Shown here: positions 1 through 6,831 of the stretch, piece after piece | How positions within the stretch are numbered: position 1 is the first letter of the stretch | How the letters are laid out: each line of letters begins with the position of its first letter | DNA from: JBBFMJ01 sp037441225 | GTDB lineage: Bacteria; Acidobacteriota; Thermoanaerobaculia; UBA2201 | Reading direction: 5' to 3' | Assembly (NCBI GenBank): GCA_037441225.1 | Contig: JBBISU010000115.1 | Location: 1 to 8,661, forward strand | Length of the DNA: 8,661 nucleotides | The notes under the pieces: model-generated | Told to the model about the DNA's origin: nothing | The model's input: only the letters and a program-made list of their open reading frames with translations | Database searches by the model: none | Made by a program: the position numbers and the translations under genes

Positions 1-49
1 GACAGCCTCTAAAGAACCTGCGACTACAATTTATTGATTTATATTTCAC

Positions 50-69
50 GGGTCGCACAAGTGCAACCT
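50..69. repeat. Imperfect inverted repeat (hairpin)
   Basis: GGTCGCAC (51-58) and GTGCAACC (61-68) pair at seven of eight positions, with one C-A mismatch and AA in the centre. A G-T wobble at 50/69 extends the stem. No T-run follows on either strand, so it does not look like an intrinsic terminator. It may be the structured part of a repeat element or of an RNA. Confidence 0.45.
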
Positions 70-74
70 CTACA

Positions 75-90
75 CTGCTGCTCTGCTGCT
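75..90. repeat. Tandem 8-bp direct repeat CTGCTGCT x2
   Basis: CTGCTGCT occurs twice with no gap (75-82 and 83-90), inside the GC-richer island. It is too short to class as a mobile or CRISPR repeat. It could arise by slippage. Confidence 0.6.
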
Positions 91-130
91 CTATTTTGAT
101 CTATATCATTTTCTGGCTTAATAAATAGAA

Positions 131-159
131 TTGAAAAAAAATTAAAAATAAATTAAAAT
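131..159 (+). promoter_or_regulatory. Probable sigma-70-type promoter of tRNA-Glu
   Basis: TTGAAA (131-136) matches the -35 consensus at five of six bases and TAAAAT (154-159) matches the -10 consensus at five of six. They are separated by exactly 17 bp. The -10 box ends 8 bp before the first base of the mature tRNA, so the predicted start (about 165-168) falls at or within a few bases of the tRNA 5' end. The sequence is very AT-rich, so chance matches are possible. The correct spacing and the position directly before a structural RNA gene make it credible. Confidence 0.55.
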
Positions 160-167
160 TTAGATAA

Positions 168-240
168 GGCGCATTCGTCTAGTGGACCAGGACGCTGGCC
201 TCTCACGTCGGTAACGGGGGTTCGAATCCCCTATGCGCCG
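168..240 (+). tRNA. tRNA-Glu, anticodon CUC
   Basis: This is a complete 73-nt cloverleaf. The acceptor stem GGCGCAT (168-174) pairs perfectly with ATGCGCC (233-239), and G240 is the discriminator base. The anticodon arm has stem 195-199/207-211 and a seven-base loop CTCTCAC, with anticodon CTC at 202-204, which reads GAG codons. The T arm has stem 216-220/228-232 around TTCGAAT. The arm layout and the TTCGTCTAGTGG-type D region resemble bacterial tRNA-Glu. The 3' CCA is not encoded, so it must be added by CCA nucleotidyltransferase. Six T residues follow directly (241-246) and may help end transcription. It lies on the opposite strand to, and converges with, the large operon. Confidence 0.96.
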
Positions 241-394
241 TTTTTTGTTCCTTCTAATAATAGATTACTTTTTAATAATTCTTTTCTTCAAGATTTCTTT
301 TTGACTGTCTATTAAGTATGTTTCTATCTTTCAGGATATGGAATTAAATTGAGAAAATAAACTTTTTATCCTCTAACAAAAGCATATTTTTTAT
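241..394. other. Convergent spacer, no gene seen
   Basis: These 154 bp separate the 3' end of the tRNA from the stop codon of the last operon gene, which converges on it. Apart from the T6 run next to the tRNA, there is no GC-rich hairpin with a T-tract on either strand. The only candidate for the minus-strand operon is a weak CTTTT/AAAAG pairing near 368-385 (loop about 11 nt) followed by a T-rich tract. No open frame of note is present. Confidence 0.5.
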
Positions 395-934
395 TTATTT
401 TTTTAGGAAAAATTTTGATGCCTTTTTCCATGCCTTATTTCTATGAGAAATCTTATTTTTTTCTTTTATAATCATTTCTGCAAAAGTTTTCTTTTTCCTT
501 TCAGGAATAAAAACAGGGTCCCATCCAAAGCCGTTTTCACCTCTTATTTTTTTTGATATTATTCCTTTAACTTTCCCTTCAAAATAATGAAACTCTTTTC
601 CATCAAAAGCACAAACCCCACATATTGCTTCTGCTTTAAAATCATTACAACCTTTACAAATTTTTATTATTCCCTTTGGACCTCCTGATTTAATTAACCA
701 TTTTACAAGGGGACCTGGAAAATTATTAAAACCTTTTAAGATAAGTGAAACATCTTCAACCACAACAGGTTTGTTTATTATTTTATATGCTTCTTTTGCT
801 TTTTCTTTTAAAATTTCCTTCAAATCAAGAGATTGTATTTCCTTTATCTCTAAATTTTCAAAGGGGATTTTAAAACCAAGGATATGGCATACCTCTTCCC
901 ATTTATTTTTATTTGAAGTTATAAAGGTAAACAT
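395..934 (-). CDS. rdgB: HAM1/RdgB-type non-canonical purine NTP pyrophosphatase
   Basis: The product (179 aa) should hydrolyse dITP, ITP and XTP to monophosphates and pyrophosphate in the cytosol, keeping deaminated purines out of DNA and RNA. Family motifs occur in order: ITSNKNKWEEV (5-15) at the nucleotide loop, VVVEDVSL (57-64) with the probable catalytic Asp61, FPGPLVKWL (72-80), GFGWDPVFIPE (135-145), and FAEM with EKNKISHRNKA (151-168) at the C-terminus. FPGPLVKWL is closer to archaeal/eukaryotic ITPase wording than to the E. coli form. Length is slightly below the usual ~190-200. The ATG at 934 sits 7 bp after the rpoD stop with only a weak GGAA ahead, so coupling is likely. Four cysteines form C93-x2-C96 and C105-x2-C108, an unusual pair that could bind metal. 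It is the last gene of the operon. Family is certain; exact substrate preference is inferred. Confidence 0.93.
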   Translation of the reverse strand: MFTFITSNKNKWEEVCHILGFKIPFENLEIKEIQSLDLKEILKEKAKEAYKIINKPVVVEDVSLILKGFNNFPGPLVKWLIKSGGPKGIIKICKGCNDFKAEAICGVCAFDGKEFHYFEGKVKGIISKKIRGENGFGWDPVFIPERKKKTFAEMIIKEKNKISHRNKAWKKASKFFLKK

Positions 935-941
935 ATTCCAA

Positions 942-2627
942 TTACTTTAAATTTAAAAATATTTTAAGTTTTTTTGCCCTCGAAGGATGCTTTAATTTTC
1001 TTAAAGCCTTTGATTCAATCTGCCTTATCCTTTCCCTTGTTACATTAAATTTTTTCCCAACTTCTTCAAGGGTATGTTCATGGCCATCATTTAAGCCAAA
1101 CCTTAATCTTAAGACCTGCTCTTCCCTTGGGGTTAAGGTTTTTAGGATTTCATTTATTTGCTCCTTTCTGTCTCTGGATATTACCTCCAATTCGGGTGAT
1201 TCTATCTTTCCATCTTTAATGAAATCCTTTAAATGCGTATCTTCTTCATTTCCCACAGGGGTTTCAAGGGAAACAGGCTCTTGTGAAACTTTTAATATTT
1301 TTCTAACTTTTTGAACTGGCAAATCCATTGCCTTTGCAATCTCCTCAGGAAAGGGCTCTCTTCCCAATTCCTGAACCAAATTTCTTTGTATTTTATTTAA
1401 TTTATTTATTGTTTCAATCATATGTACAGGAATCCTAATTGTTCTTGCCTGGTCTGCGATTGCCCTTGTTATTGCTTGCCTTATCCACCAGGTAGCATAT
1501 GTTGAAAACTTATAGCCCCTTTTGTACTCAAATTTTTCAACTGCCCTCATAAGCCCATGGTTTCCTTCTTGAATTAAATCTAAAAACTGCAAACCTCTAT
1601 TTGTATATTTTTTTGCAATTGAAACAACCAACCTTAAATTTGCATTTATTAGTTTTTGCTTTGCTCTTGAAGCTTCTCTGTCCCCTAATTTTATCTGATT
1701 TAAATCATTTTGTAATTTATTATAAGAAATATTGTGCTTTTCCATCAATTCTTTCTTATTTTCTTCTAATTGATTATTAAGTTTTGCTATTTTTTGTTGT
1801 ATTACCATTTGTTTTAACTGAGAAATACAGGATTTTGATGTCAAAATTTTTAGTTTTTTCTTTTCAAGAGCTATACAATGTTGAAGGTTTGAAAAATTTC
1901 CTTCTATATCCTTTAAAATCCTTACAAACCTATTTGTTGTCTGCCTTGGAAGAGTGAGCCTTGCTGCTATCTTTGATATTTGACTTTGAGCAAGTTTAAT
2001 TCTCCTGTTATAGTCCTTATAAGATTTTCTTTTTTTCCTTGCTTCTTCCTTTTGTGCTTTAAGATTATTAATTGTCTCATTAAGATGTATAATTTTTTCA
2101 TACCACCCTATTATCTTTTTGGCTTTTTGTTTAATTTTATTTTCATCCATTTCTTCATTTATTTTTATCAATTCCTTTGTGAAATATGCATTTTTCTTTG
2201 CTTTTTCAACATAATTTTTTATTTCTTTTAAAATTATAGGATTTCTAATTAGAACTTTAAAAATTCTTTTGTTTCCTTTTTCAATTGCCTTTGCTATTTC
2301 TATTTCACCATCCCTATCCAAAAGTTTTTTGGCTCCCATTTCTTTGAGGTATAACCTAACAGGGTCTATTGTATGCTCAAGACCCACCTCTCCCAATTTT
2401 TCTTCCATCTCTTTAAATTTTTTTGTTAAAACCTCCTCAGCTGCCTTTTCATCATCACATAAAGAAATTTGGTAATCCTCCAAGAGTGTTAAAACATCTT
2501 CATAAGCATTTTCGTCTATTCTCAAATCTTCTGGAAGCTGCTCATAAATCTCATCATAAAGAAGGTATCCTTTATCCCTCCCTAATTGAATCAAAAATTT
2601 TATTTCATTTCTTTCTTCCAGTTCCAA
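942..2627 (-). CDS. rpoD: Primary RNA polymerase sigma factor (sigma-70, RpoD)
   Basis: At 561 aa this is the housekeeping sigma factor that directs RNA polymerase to -10/-35 promoters. An acidic N-terminal segment (1-85) resembles region 1.1. Region 1.2 is at about 87-118 (DPVRLYLKEMG). A long lysine-rich non-conserved region spans about 120-320. Region 2 runs 329-403 with NLRLVVSIAKKY, the core-binding LDLIQEGN and the -10-recognising YATWWIRQAITRAI; Q384 and T387 correspond to the E. coli Q437/T440 contacts. Region 3 spans about 405-480. Region 4 runs 495-555, with LTPREEQVLRLRFGL and the -35 helix-turn-helix ending RERIRQIESKALRKL. The start is TTG at 2627, 7 nt after GGAGGT and 5 bp after the dnaG stop; no other in-frame start fits. 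An oddity is His357 in GNHGLM, where Ile is usual. Confidence 0.98.
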   Translation of the reverse strand: MELEERNEIKFLIQLGRDKGYLLYDEIYEQLPEDLRIDENAYEDVLTLLEDYQISLCDDEKAAEEVLTKKFKEMEEKLGEVGLEHTIDPVRLYLKEMGAKKLLDRDGEIEIAKAIEKGNKRIFKVLIRNPIILKEIKNYVEKAKKNAYFTKELIKINEEMDENKIKQKAKKIIGWYEKIIHLNETINNLKAQKEEARKKRKSYKDYNRRIKLAQSQISKIAARLTLPRQTTNRFVRILKDIEGNFSNLQHCIALEKKKLKILTSKSCISQLKQMVIQQKIAKLNNQLEENKKELMEKHNISYNKLQNDLNQIKLGDREASRAKQKLINANLRLVVSIAKKYTNRGLQFLDLIQEGNHGLMRAVEKFEYKRGYKFSTYATWWIRQAITRAIADQARTIRIPVHMIETINKLNKIQRNLVQELGREPFPEEIAKAMDLPVQKVRKILKVSQEPVSLETPVGNEEDTHLKDFIKDGKIESPELEVISRDRKEQINEILKTLTPREEQVLRLRFGLNDGHEHTLEEVGKKFNVTRERIRQIESKALRKLKHPSRAKKLKIFLNLK

Positions 2628-2632
2628 AGAAA

Positions 2633-4348
2633 TTACCTCCTTTCTATATCTTTTAATTTCTTTATCTCTTTCAAAACTTCTTTTTGTTCTTCAAGCAATT
2701 TATTCTTTTCTTCTTCCTTTGAATTTCTTAAGCTTAAATTTATCTCCTTCAACTTCCTTTTTAAAAACCTTTCCTGCAAAACCTTCCATAATATTTCTAA
2801 ATCGGAATTTGTTTCTGGCAAAAGTAATATCTCTGAAATCAACTCTTCTTCCTCTTTAAACTCATCAATTATAATGTGTGGCAAATTTTCATTTTTGTCC
2901 ACTTTTTTTTCAAGAATCCACCTTGCAACCTCTTTTAGTTCCAAATTTTGAAAGATTTCTGGATGAAATCTTTTTTCAAACTTTTTTCTAACCTCAATAT
3001 TTTTTATATAATTAGAAAAAAATGACTTTTCTGCATCACAAACAGGCTTTTCTTCTTTTTTAATATCAATGGTGGAAGGAGAAATTACCATTTTATTTAG
3101 AGTAGAATAAGGAATACCTACTCTTTCAGAAAGGTTTGTTATATAAGATATTTTTATAATTGGATCCTTTATTAAGTTTAAATACTCCATAATTTTCTTT
3201 ATTTTTTCACTTTTTTCCATTATAGAAAACTTAAAAGGTGGCTTAAAAAATTCCCTTTTGAATAAAAATTCATAAAAATCCACTTTTTCAGTAAATTTTT
3301 TGTCAAAAGAACCTTTTCCTTTTTTCAATACAAAGGAATCAGGGTCTTCCCCTTCTTCCAAAAAAATTAGTTCAATTTTAAAATTAAAGGGTAATAAATT
3401 TTTTAAAGCAGAAGCAGCTGCATTTTGTCCGGCAGAGTCGCTATCAAAACATAAAATCAGATTATTTGTAAACTTTTTTAAAACCATCCCATGCTCTTGT
3501 GAAAGAGCCGTTCCCATTGTAGCAACTGCTGTCTTAAAACCTGCTTGCCACAATCTCAAACAATCAAAATAACCTTCCACAATTATAAAGTATCCAAATT
3601 TATTTAGTTCCTTTTTTGCTCTATTTAAACCAAATAAAACTCTGCTTTTTTTAAAGCTTAAGGTCTCTTGGGTATTGATATATTTTGGCAAATCCGCTGT
3701 AAGAATCCTTCCTGCAAAACCAATTAGTATATCATTTACTGAATAAATTGGAAAAATAAGCCTGCCTCTAAACCTTTCATAATAACCTTTATCTCCTTTT
3801 GCATAGACACCAGAATTTAATAAGTCCTCATCACTATACTTCCCTTTCAATTTTTCTTTCAAAAAACCATATTCAGGAGGAGCAAAACCCAATTCCCATT
3901 CTTTTGCTTCTTCTAATTTAAACCCTCTATTTAAAAGGTATTTTTTTCCTTCTGAATTTTCTGAGAAGAGTTCTTCTTTATAAATTTTTAGTACATCCTT
4001 AAGGATTTCTTCAATTTTATACTTTCCAAAATCAGAACCTTTCTTTTCAATCTTTGGAAAAGGGATACCATATTTCCTTGACAAAAACTCTAAAGTTTCT
4101 TTAAATGTATATCCTACCATTAAAGAATAAAATTTAAAAATATCCCCTCCTCTCCCACAGCCAAAACAATGGAAAAGCCCTAAGTTTTCATCTATAAAAA
4201 AAGAAGGTGTCTTTTCTTTATGGTCTGGAAAAGGACAAAGGGCAACAAAGCGAGAGCCAGATTTCTTTACCTTTGTATAACCTTCAACTGCATCTTTTAA
4301 GGAAGCAATACTTTTTACTTTTTCTATAAAATCACTAAATTCATTCAT
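2633..4348 (-). CDS. dnaG: DNA primase DnaG
   Basis: The 571-aa primase makes RNA primers for the lagging strand. The N-terminal CHC2 zinc finger has C38, H43, C61 and C64 (CPFPDHKEKTPSF then FHCFGCGRGGD). The RNA-polymerase domain follows: ERFRGRLIFPIY (190-201), FAGR (210-213) and KYINTQET (221-228). The TOPRIM fold holds E257 in VEGYFD and D301/D303 in CFDSDSAGQ, the metal-binding acidic residues. A helical, Lys/Glu-rich C-terminal part (about 440-571) fits the DnaB-binding domain. The frame is open further upstream, to a possible start at 4405, but that would overlap mutS2 by 65 bp. The ATG at 4348 has GGAG 7 nt upstream, matches the family's N-terminus and overlaps the mutS2 stop by only 8 bp. 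The zinc finger has C-x4-H where C-x2-H is usual. Confidence 0.97.
   Translation of the reverse strand: MNEFSDFIEKVKSIASLKDAVEGYTKVKKSGSRFVALCPFPDHKEKTPSFFIDENLGLFHCFGCGRGGDIFKFYSLMVGYTFKETLEFLSRKYGIPFPKIEKKGSDFGKYKIEEILKDVLKIYKEELFSENSEGKKYLLNRGFKLEEAKEWELGFAPPEYGFLKEKLKGKYSDEDLLNSGVYAKGDKGYYERFRGRLIFPIYSVNDILIGFAGRILTADLPKYINTQETLSFKKSRVLFGLNRAKKELNKFGYFIIVEGYFDCLRLWQAGFKTAVATMGTALSQEHGMVLKKFTNNLILCFDSDSAGQNAAASALKNLLPFNFKIELIFLEEGEDPDSFVLKKGKGSFDKKFTEKVDFYEFLFKREFFKPPFKFSIMEKSEKIKKIMEYLNLIKDPIIKISYITNLSERVGIPYSTLNKMVISPSTIDIKKEEKPVCDAEKSFFSNYIKNIEVRKKFEKRFHPEIFQNLELKEVARWILEKKVDKNENLPHIIIDEFKEEEELISEILLLPETNSDLEILWKVLQERFLKRKLKEINLSLRNSKEEEKNKLLEEQKEVLKEIKKLKDIERR
2635..2640 (-). promoter_or_regulatory. 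Ribosome binding site of rpoD inside the end of dnaG
   Basis: GGAGGT lies 7 nt upstream of the TTG start of rpoD. The same bases encode the last Arg codons of dnaG and the first base of its TAA stop. It fixes TTG at 2627 as the rpoD start and implies that primase and sigma-factor translation are coupled. Confidence 0.85.
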
Positions 4349-6614
4349 TCTTAATCTCCACCCAAGTTGCCCCATCCCCTTCTTCTGCTCCAAATTTTGA
4401 AACAAGGGGATGATTTTTTAAATATTCCCTTATACCTCTCCTCAGTTTCCCTGTTCCATGTCCATGGATTATTTTAACTTTTTTTATACCATATTTTATT
4501 GAATTATCCAAAAAAATATCTATTTCATCTTGTGCTTCCTCAACCCTTTTTCCAATCAAGTTTAAAGAATTCTTTACTTCTTCTTTTTTTAAAACAAAAT
4601 TCACAGTGGATTTCCTTTCCTCATCAAATCTGCTTTCCAGCTCCTTTAAATTAACCCACACATTTTTCCCTTCTATCTCTACAATTCCTATCTCGCCTTC
4701 AATTCTCTTTAAAACTCCAATTTTTTTTAAGGTTTTATGAAAAACCTTTGAATTTATAAAAAAAGGGAAGGGAACTTCTTCTTTTTCTTCTAAGGGATTT
4801 TTAGGTGTAAGGTTTATAATTAGTCTTTCTTCTTTCCTTTTACCTATATGAAAACCTTCTTTCCTCAAGTTTTCAATTTCAATATTCAACTTTTCCCAAT
4901 ATTCTTTTTTAAAGTTTTCAAAGTCAGAGATTAATTTTTCTCTTTCTTTTACCCTTTCTTCGTTTATCTTTTCTATCAATCTTTTTGTATTTTCTCTTTC
5001 ATTTTTTAAATTTTCCAATTCATCCATTCTTTCTTTTGTCAACCTACCAAGTTTTTCCAAAAGGGTTTCAATTTCTATTGATTTTTTATTAAGGTAACCT
5101 TTTGCCTTTTCAATTATCTCCTTTGGAAGCCCAAATTTTTCTGCTATCGTTATAGCATTTGATTTTCCTAAAAAATCCTTAATAAATTCAAAGGTTGGAA
5201 ACCCTGTTTTTTCATCAAAAGCCATAGAGCCATTCAAAAATCTTTCATCTTCTAAGGATAAGAATTTAATATAATCAATATGAGTTGCAGCAATAATATA
5301 ACAATTTTTATCTGCAAGCCCTTTTAAAATGCTAATTCCCAAAGCTGCCCCTTCATCAGGGTTTGTTCCAAAACCAACTTCATCAAGCAAGCAAAAACTC
5401 TTATCATTTGCTCCCTGCAAAAAAACCGAAAGGTTTGAGATAACAGAAGTAAAAGAAGAAAGCCCTTTCGTTAAGTCCTGTGAATCACCTATTGAAATGA
5501 ATAATTTTTCAATATGTGGTATTTTAGTTCCATCTCTTGCAATCAATGGAAATCCCATAAGAGCTAAACCAATCATAAGCCCAACTGTTTTTAAGGCAAT
5601 TGTTTTTCCTCCGCCATTTGGACCAGTTAAAATTAAACACTTTTTTGGTGGTTTTAAATTTAAGTTCAAAGGAATAACTTTTGAAGGATTGTCCTTATTT
5701 AACCATAAAAGGAGTGGATGATAAGAATTTACTAAATTTATACCTTCTTCCTTTTCAACTATCTCAGGCAGGACACCTTTAAAATTTTTCTTAAATTTTG
5801 CCAAAGAATTGAAAAAATCAATTTCATATAAAGTATCAAGGGATTTTAAAATTTCCTCCAAATATCTCTTTATTTCATCCGTAATCTCTTGACAAATCTT
5901 TTGTTTTTCTGCTTCAATTTCACTTAAAACAGACCTGTATAAATTATTTAAATTTAAAAGAGAAGTTGGTTCAATAAAAGCAGTTTCCTTAGAATTTGAA
6001 ATTCCCCAAAAAATTCCTTCTACTTTCCTTTGATGGATTTTTTTTACTGGAAGGCAATACCTTTCATCTTTAAACATAATTGTATGTTCTGATAAATAAT
6101 TTCTATATTTTTCTATTTCTTTTTCCAGTGTCTTTTGTATTTGAGAAAATATTAATTTTTCTTTCTTATTAAGTTTTTTCAAATTTTCATTGGCATCTTT
6201 TTTTAATAGACCTTCTTCTGAAAAAAGCTCCTCAAAGGGTTCTAATTTTTTGGTATCAAAAATTGATGAAATAAATTTTTCTGCTAAAGGATCTTTTAAT
6301 TTTTTCAAATTTTCCTTTAATTTTTCTAAATATCCAATCCTTTTTAAAATAAGAAAAAGTTCCTTTTCATTAAAAACATAATTTGGTTCTTCTAAGATTG
6401 GTCTTAAAAATATCTTTAATTCAGAAATCTCAGTCAGATACTCCTCTTCAAAATTTTCAAACAATTTAATAAATTTATGTTTTTCTTCTATTTCTTCCTT
6501 TGATAAAAATTCCCTTTGGTTTAAAATTCTACCTTTACCTTCTTCTGTTTTGGCAAAATTAGAATAAATACTTAAGGCTTCTTTAAGCTCAATTTGTGCA
6601 AAATTATAAATCAC
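4341..6614 (-). CDS. mutS2: Endonuclease MutS2 (MutS-family ATPase with Smr domain)
   Basis: This 757-aa protein belongs to the MutS2 branch, which acts on recombination intermediates or on collided ribosomes rather than in mismatch repair. It lacks the MutS mismatch-binding domain. A helical lever/clamp region covers about 1-290. The ATPase follows: Walker A GPNGGGKT (331-338), Walker B with D411-E412 in CLLDEVGFGTNPDEG, and the H-loop AATHID (442-447). A charged coiled coil spans about 500-590. A KOW-like segment lies near 625-665, and the Smr domain at about 684-757 has IIHGHGTG (715-722). The usual LDLR/LDxH motif of Smr reads LNLIG (684-688), which may affect nuclease activity. The GTG start at 6614 is forced because an in-frame TAA precedes it directly. 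It has no clear Shine-Dalgarno and starts 7 bp after the rpsU stop, suggesting reinitiation. Confidence 0.96.
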   Translation of the reverse strand: MIYNFAQIELKEALSIYSNFAKTEEGKGRILNQREFLSKEEIEEKHKFIKLFENFEEEYLTEISELKIFLRPILEEPNYVFNEKELFLILKRIGYLEKLKENLKKLKDPLAEKFISSIFDTKKLEPFEELFSEEGLLKKDANENLKKLNKKEKLIFSQIQKTLEKEIEKYRNYLSEHTIMFKDERYCLPVKKIHQRKVEGIFWGISNSKETAFIEPTSLLNLNNLYRSVLSEIEAEKQKICQEITDEIKRYLEEILKSLDTLYEIDFFNSLAKFKKNFKGVLPEIVEKEEGINLVNSYHPLLLWLNKDNPSKVIPLNLNLKPPKKCLILTGPNGGGKTIALKTVGLMIGLALMGFPLIARDGTKIPHIEKLFISIGDSQDLTKGLSSFTSVISNLSVFLQGANDKSFCLLDEVGFGTNPDEGAALGISILKGLADKNCYIIAATHIDYIKFLSLEDERFLNGSMAFDEKTGFPTFEFIKDFLGKSNAITIAEKFGLPKEIIEKAKGYLNKKSIEIETLLEKLGRLTKERMDELENLKNERENTKRLIEKINEERVKEREKLISDFENFKKEYWEKLNIEIENLRKEGFHIGKRKEERLIINLTPKNPLEEKEEVPFPFFINSKVFHKTLKKIGVLKRIEGEIGIVEIEGKNVWVNLKELESRFDEERKSTVNFVLKKEEVKNSLNLIGKRVEEAQDEIDIFLDNSIKYGIKKVKIIHGHGTGKLRRGIREYLKNHPLVSKFGAEEGDGATWVEIKNE
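4356..4359 (-). promoter_or_regulatory. Ribosome binding site deciding the dnaG start
   Basis: GGAG within the last codons of mutS2 is 7 nt upstream of ATG 4348. The possible upstream start at 4405 would place 19 non-homologous residues before the primase N-terminus, so this site favours the shorter protein. Confidence 0.65.
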
Positions 6615-6627
6615 TTATAAGTTATAA
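6615..6627. repeat. Duplicated TTATAA at the rpsU-mutS2 junction
   Basis: TTATAA occurs at 6615-6620 and again at 6622-6627, one base apart; each unit is its own reverse complement. On the coding strand the first supplies the Leu-stop end of rpsU and the second puts a TAA directly before the GTG of mutS2. It may be no more than AT-rich coincidence, or a small duplication at the reinitiation site. Confidence 0.4.
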
Positions 6628-6831
6628 CCTATATTTTATTTTTTCTTGAAGGAGTTTTCGCCTTTGTTTCTTTTTCGCTTCTAAGATTTTCTTTTTTTTC
6701 TGTTCGCTTGGCTTTTCATAGTGTTGTCTTCTTTTAATTTCAGAAAGTATACCTTCCCTTTCACAAAGCCTTTTAAAGCGCCTTAAAGCATTTTCAAAAG
6801 ATTCATTGGATTCAACAACAACAAAAGTCAA
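6622..6831 (-). CDS. rpsU: 30S ribosomal protein bS21
   Basis: The 69-aa basic protein is the small-subunit protein S21, which lies near the 3' end of 16S rRNA and helps in initiation. Its core SFENALRRFKRLCEREG with EIKRRQHYEKPSE follows the E. coli S21 pattern closely, and a Lys/Arg-rich tail follows. The start is TTG at 6831, 7 nt after a near-perfect GGAGGTG. The TTG overlaps the larB stop by 4 bp (TTGA), so translation is probably coupled to larB. rpsU leads dnaG and rpoD in the enterobacterial macromolecular-synthesis operon. Here it keeps that role, with mutS2 placed between. Confidence 0.96.
   Translation of the reverse strand: MTFVVVESNESFENALRRFKRLCEREGILSEIKRRQHYEKPSEQKKKKILEAKKKQRRKLLQEKIKYRL

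Larger units (their letters stand above)
1..128. other. GC-richer non-coding island with inverted repeats, function unknown
   Basis: The first 100 bases are about 43% G+C, against roughly 28-30% in the coding regions. Two structures can be seen. An imperfect hairpin lies at 50-69. The hexamer TGCGAC (19-24) has its exact complement GTCGCA at 52-57, which would compete with that hairpin. The 8-mer CTGCTGCT is repeated in tandem at 75-90. Plus-strand frame 3 is open from the window edge to a TAG at 126-128, but the roughly 41 residues match nothing I recognise. The minus strand gives a short Cys-containing frame with no start. It may be an intergenic multicopy repeat, the end of an RNA, or a gene remnant. 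I cannot assign it. Confidence 0.35.

Noticed and set aside
3..128. Plus-strand open frame ending in TAG at 126-128
   Set aside because: About 41 residues with no recognisable motif and no visible start; the region looks structured rather than coding.
4349..4405. Longer DnaG starting at 4405 (590 aa)
   Set aside because: It would overlap mutS2 by 65 bp. The extra 19 residues do not resemble a primase N-terminus, and ATG 4348 has its own GGAG site.
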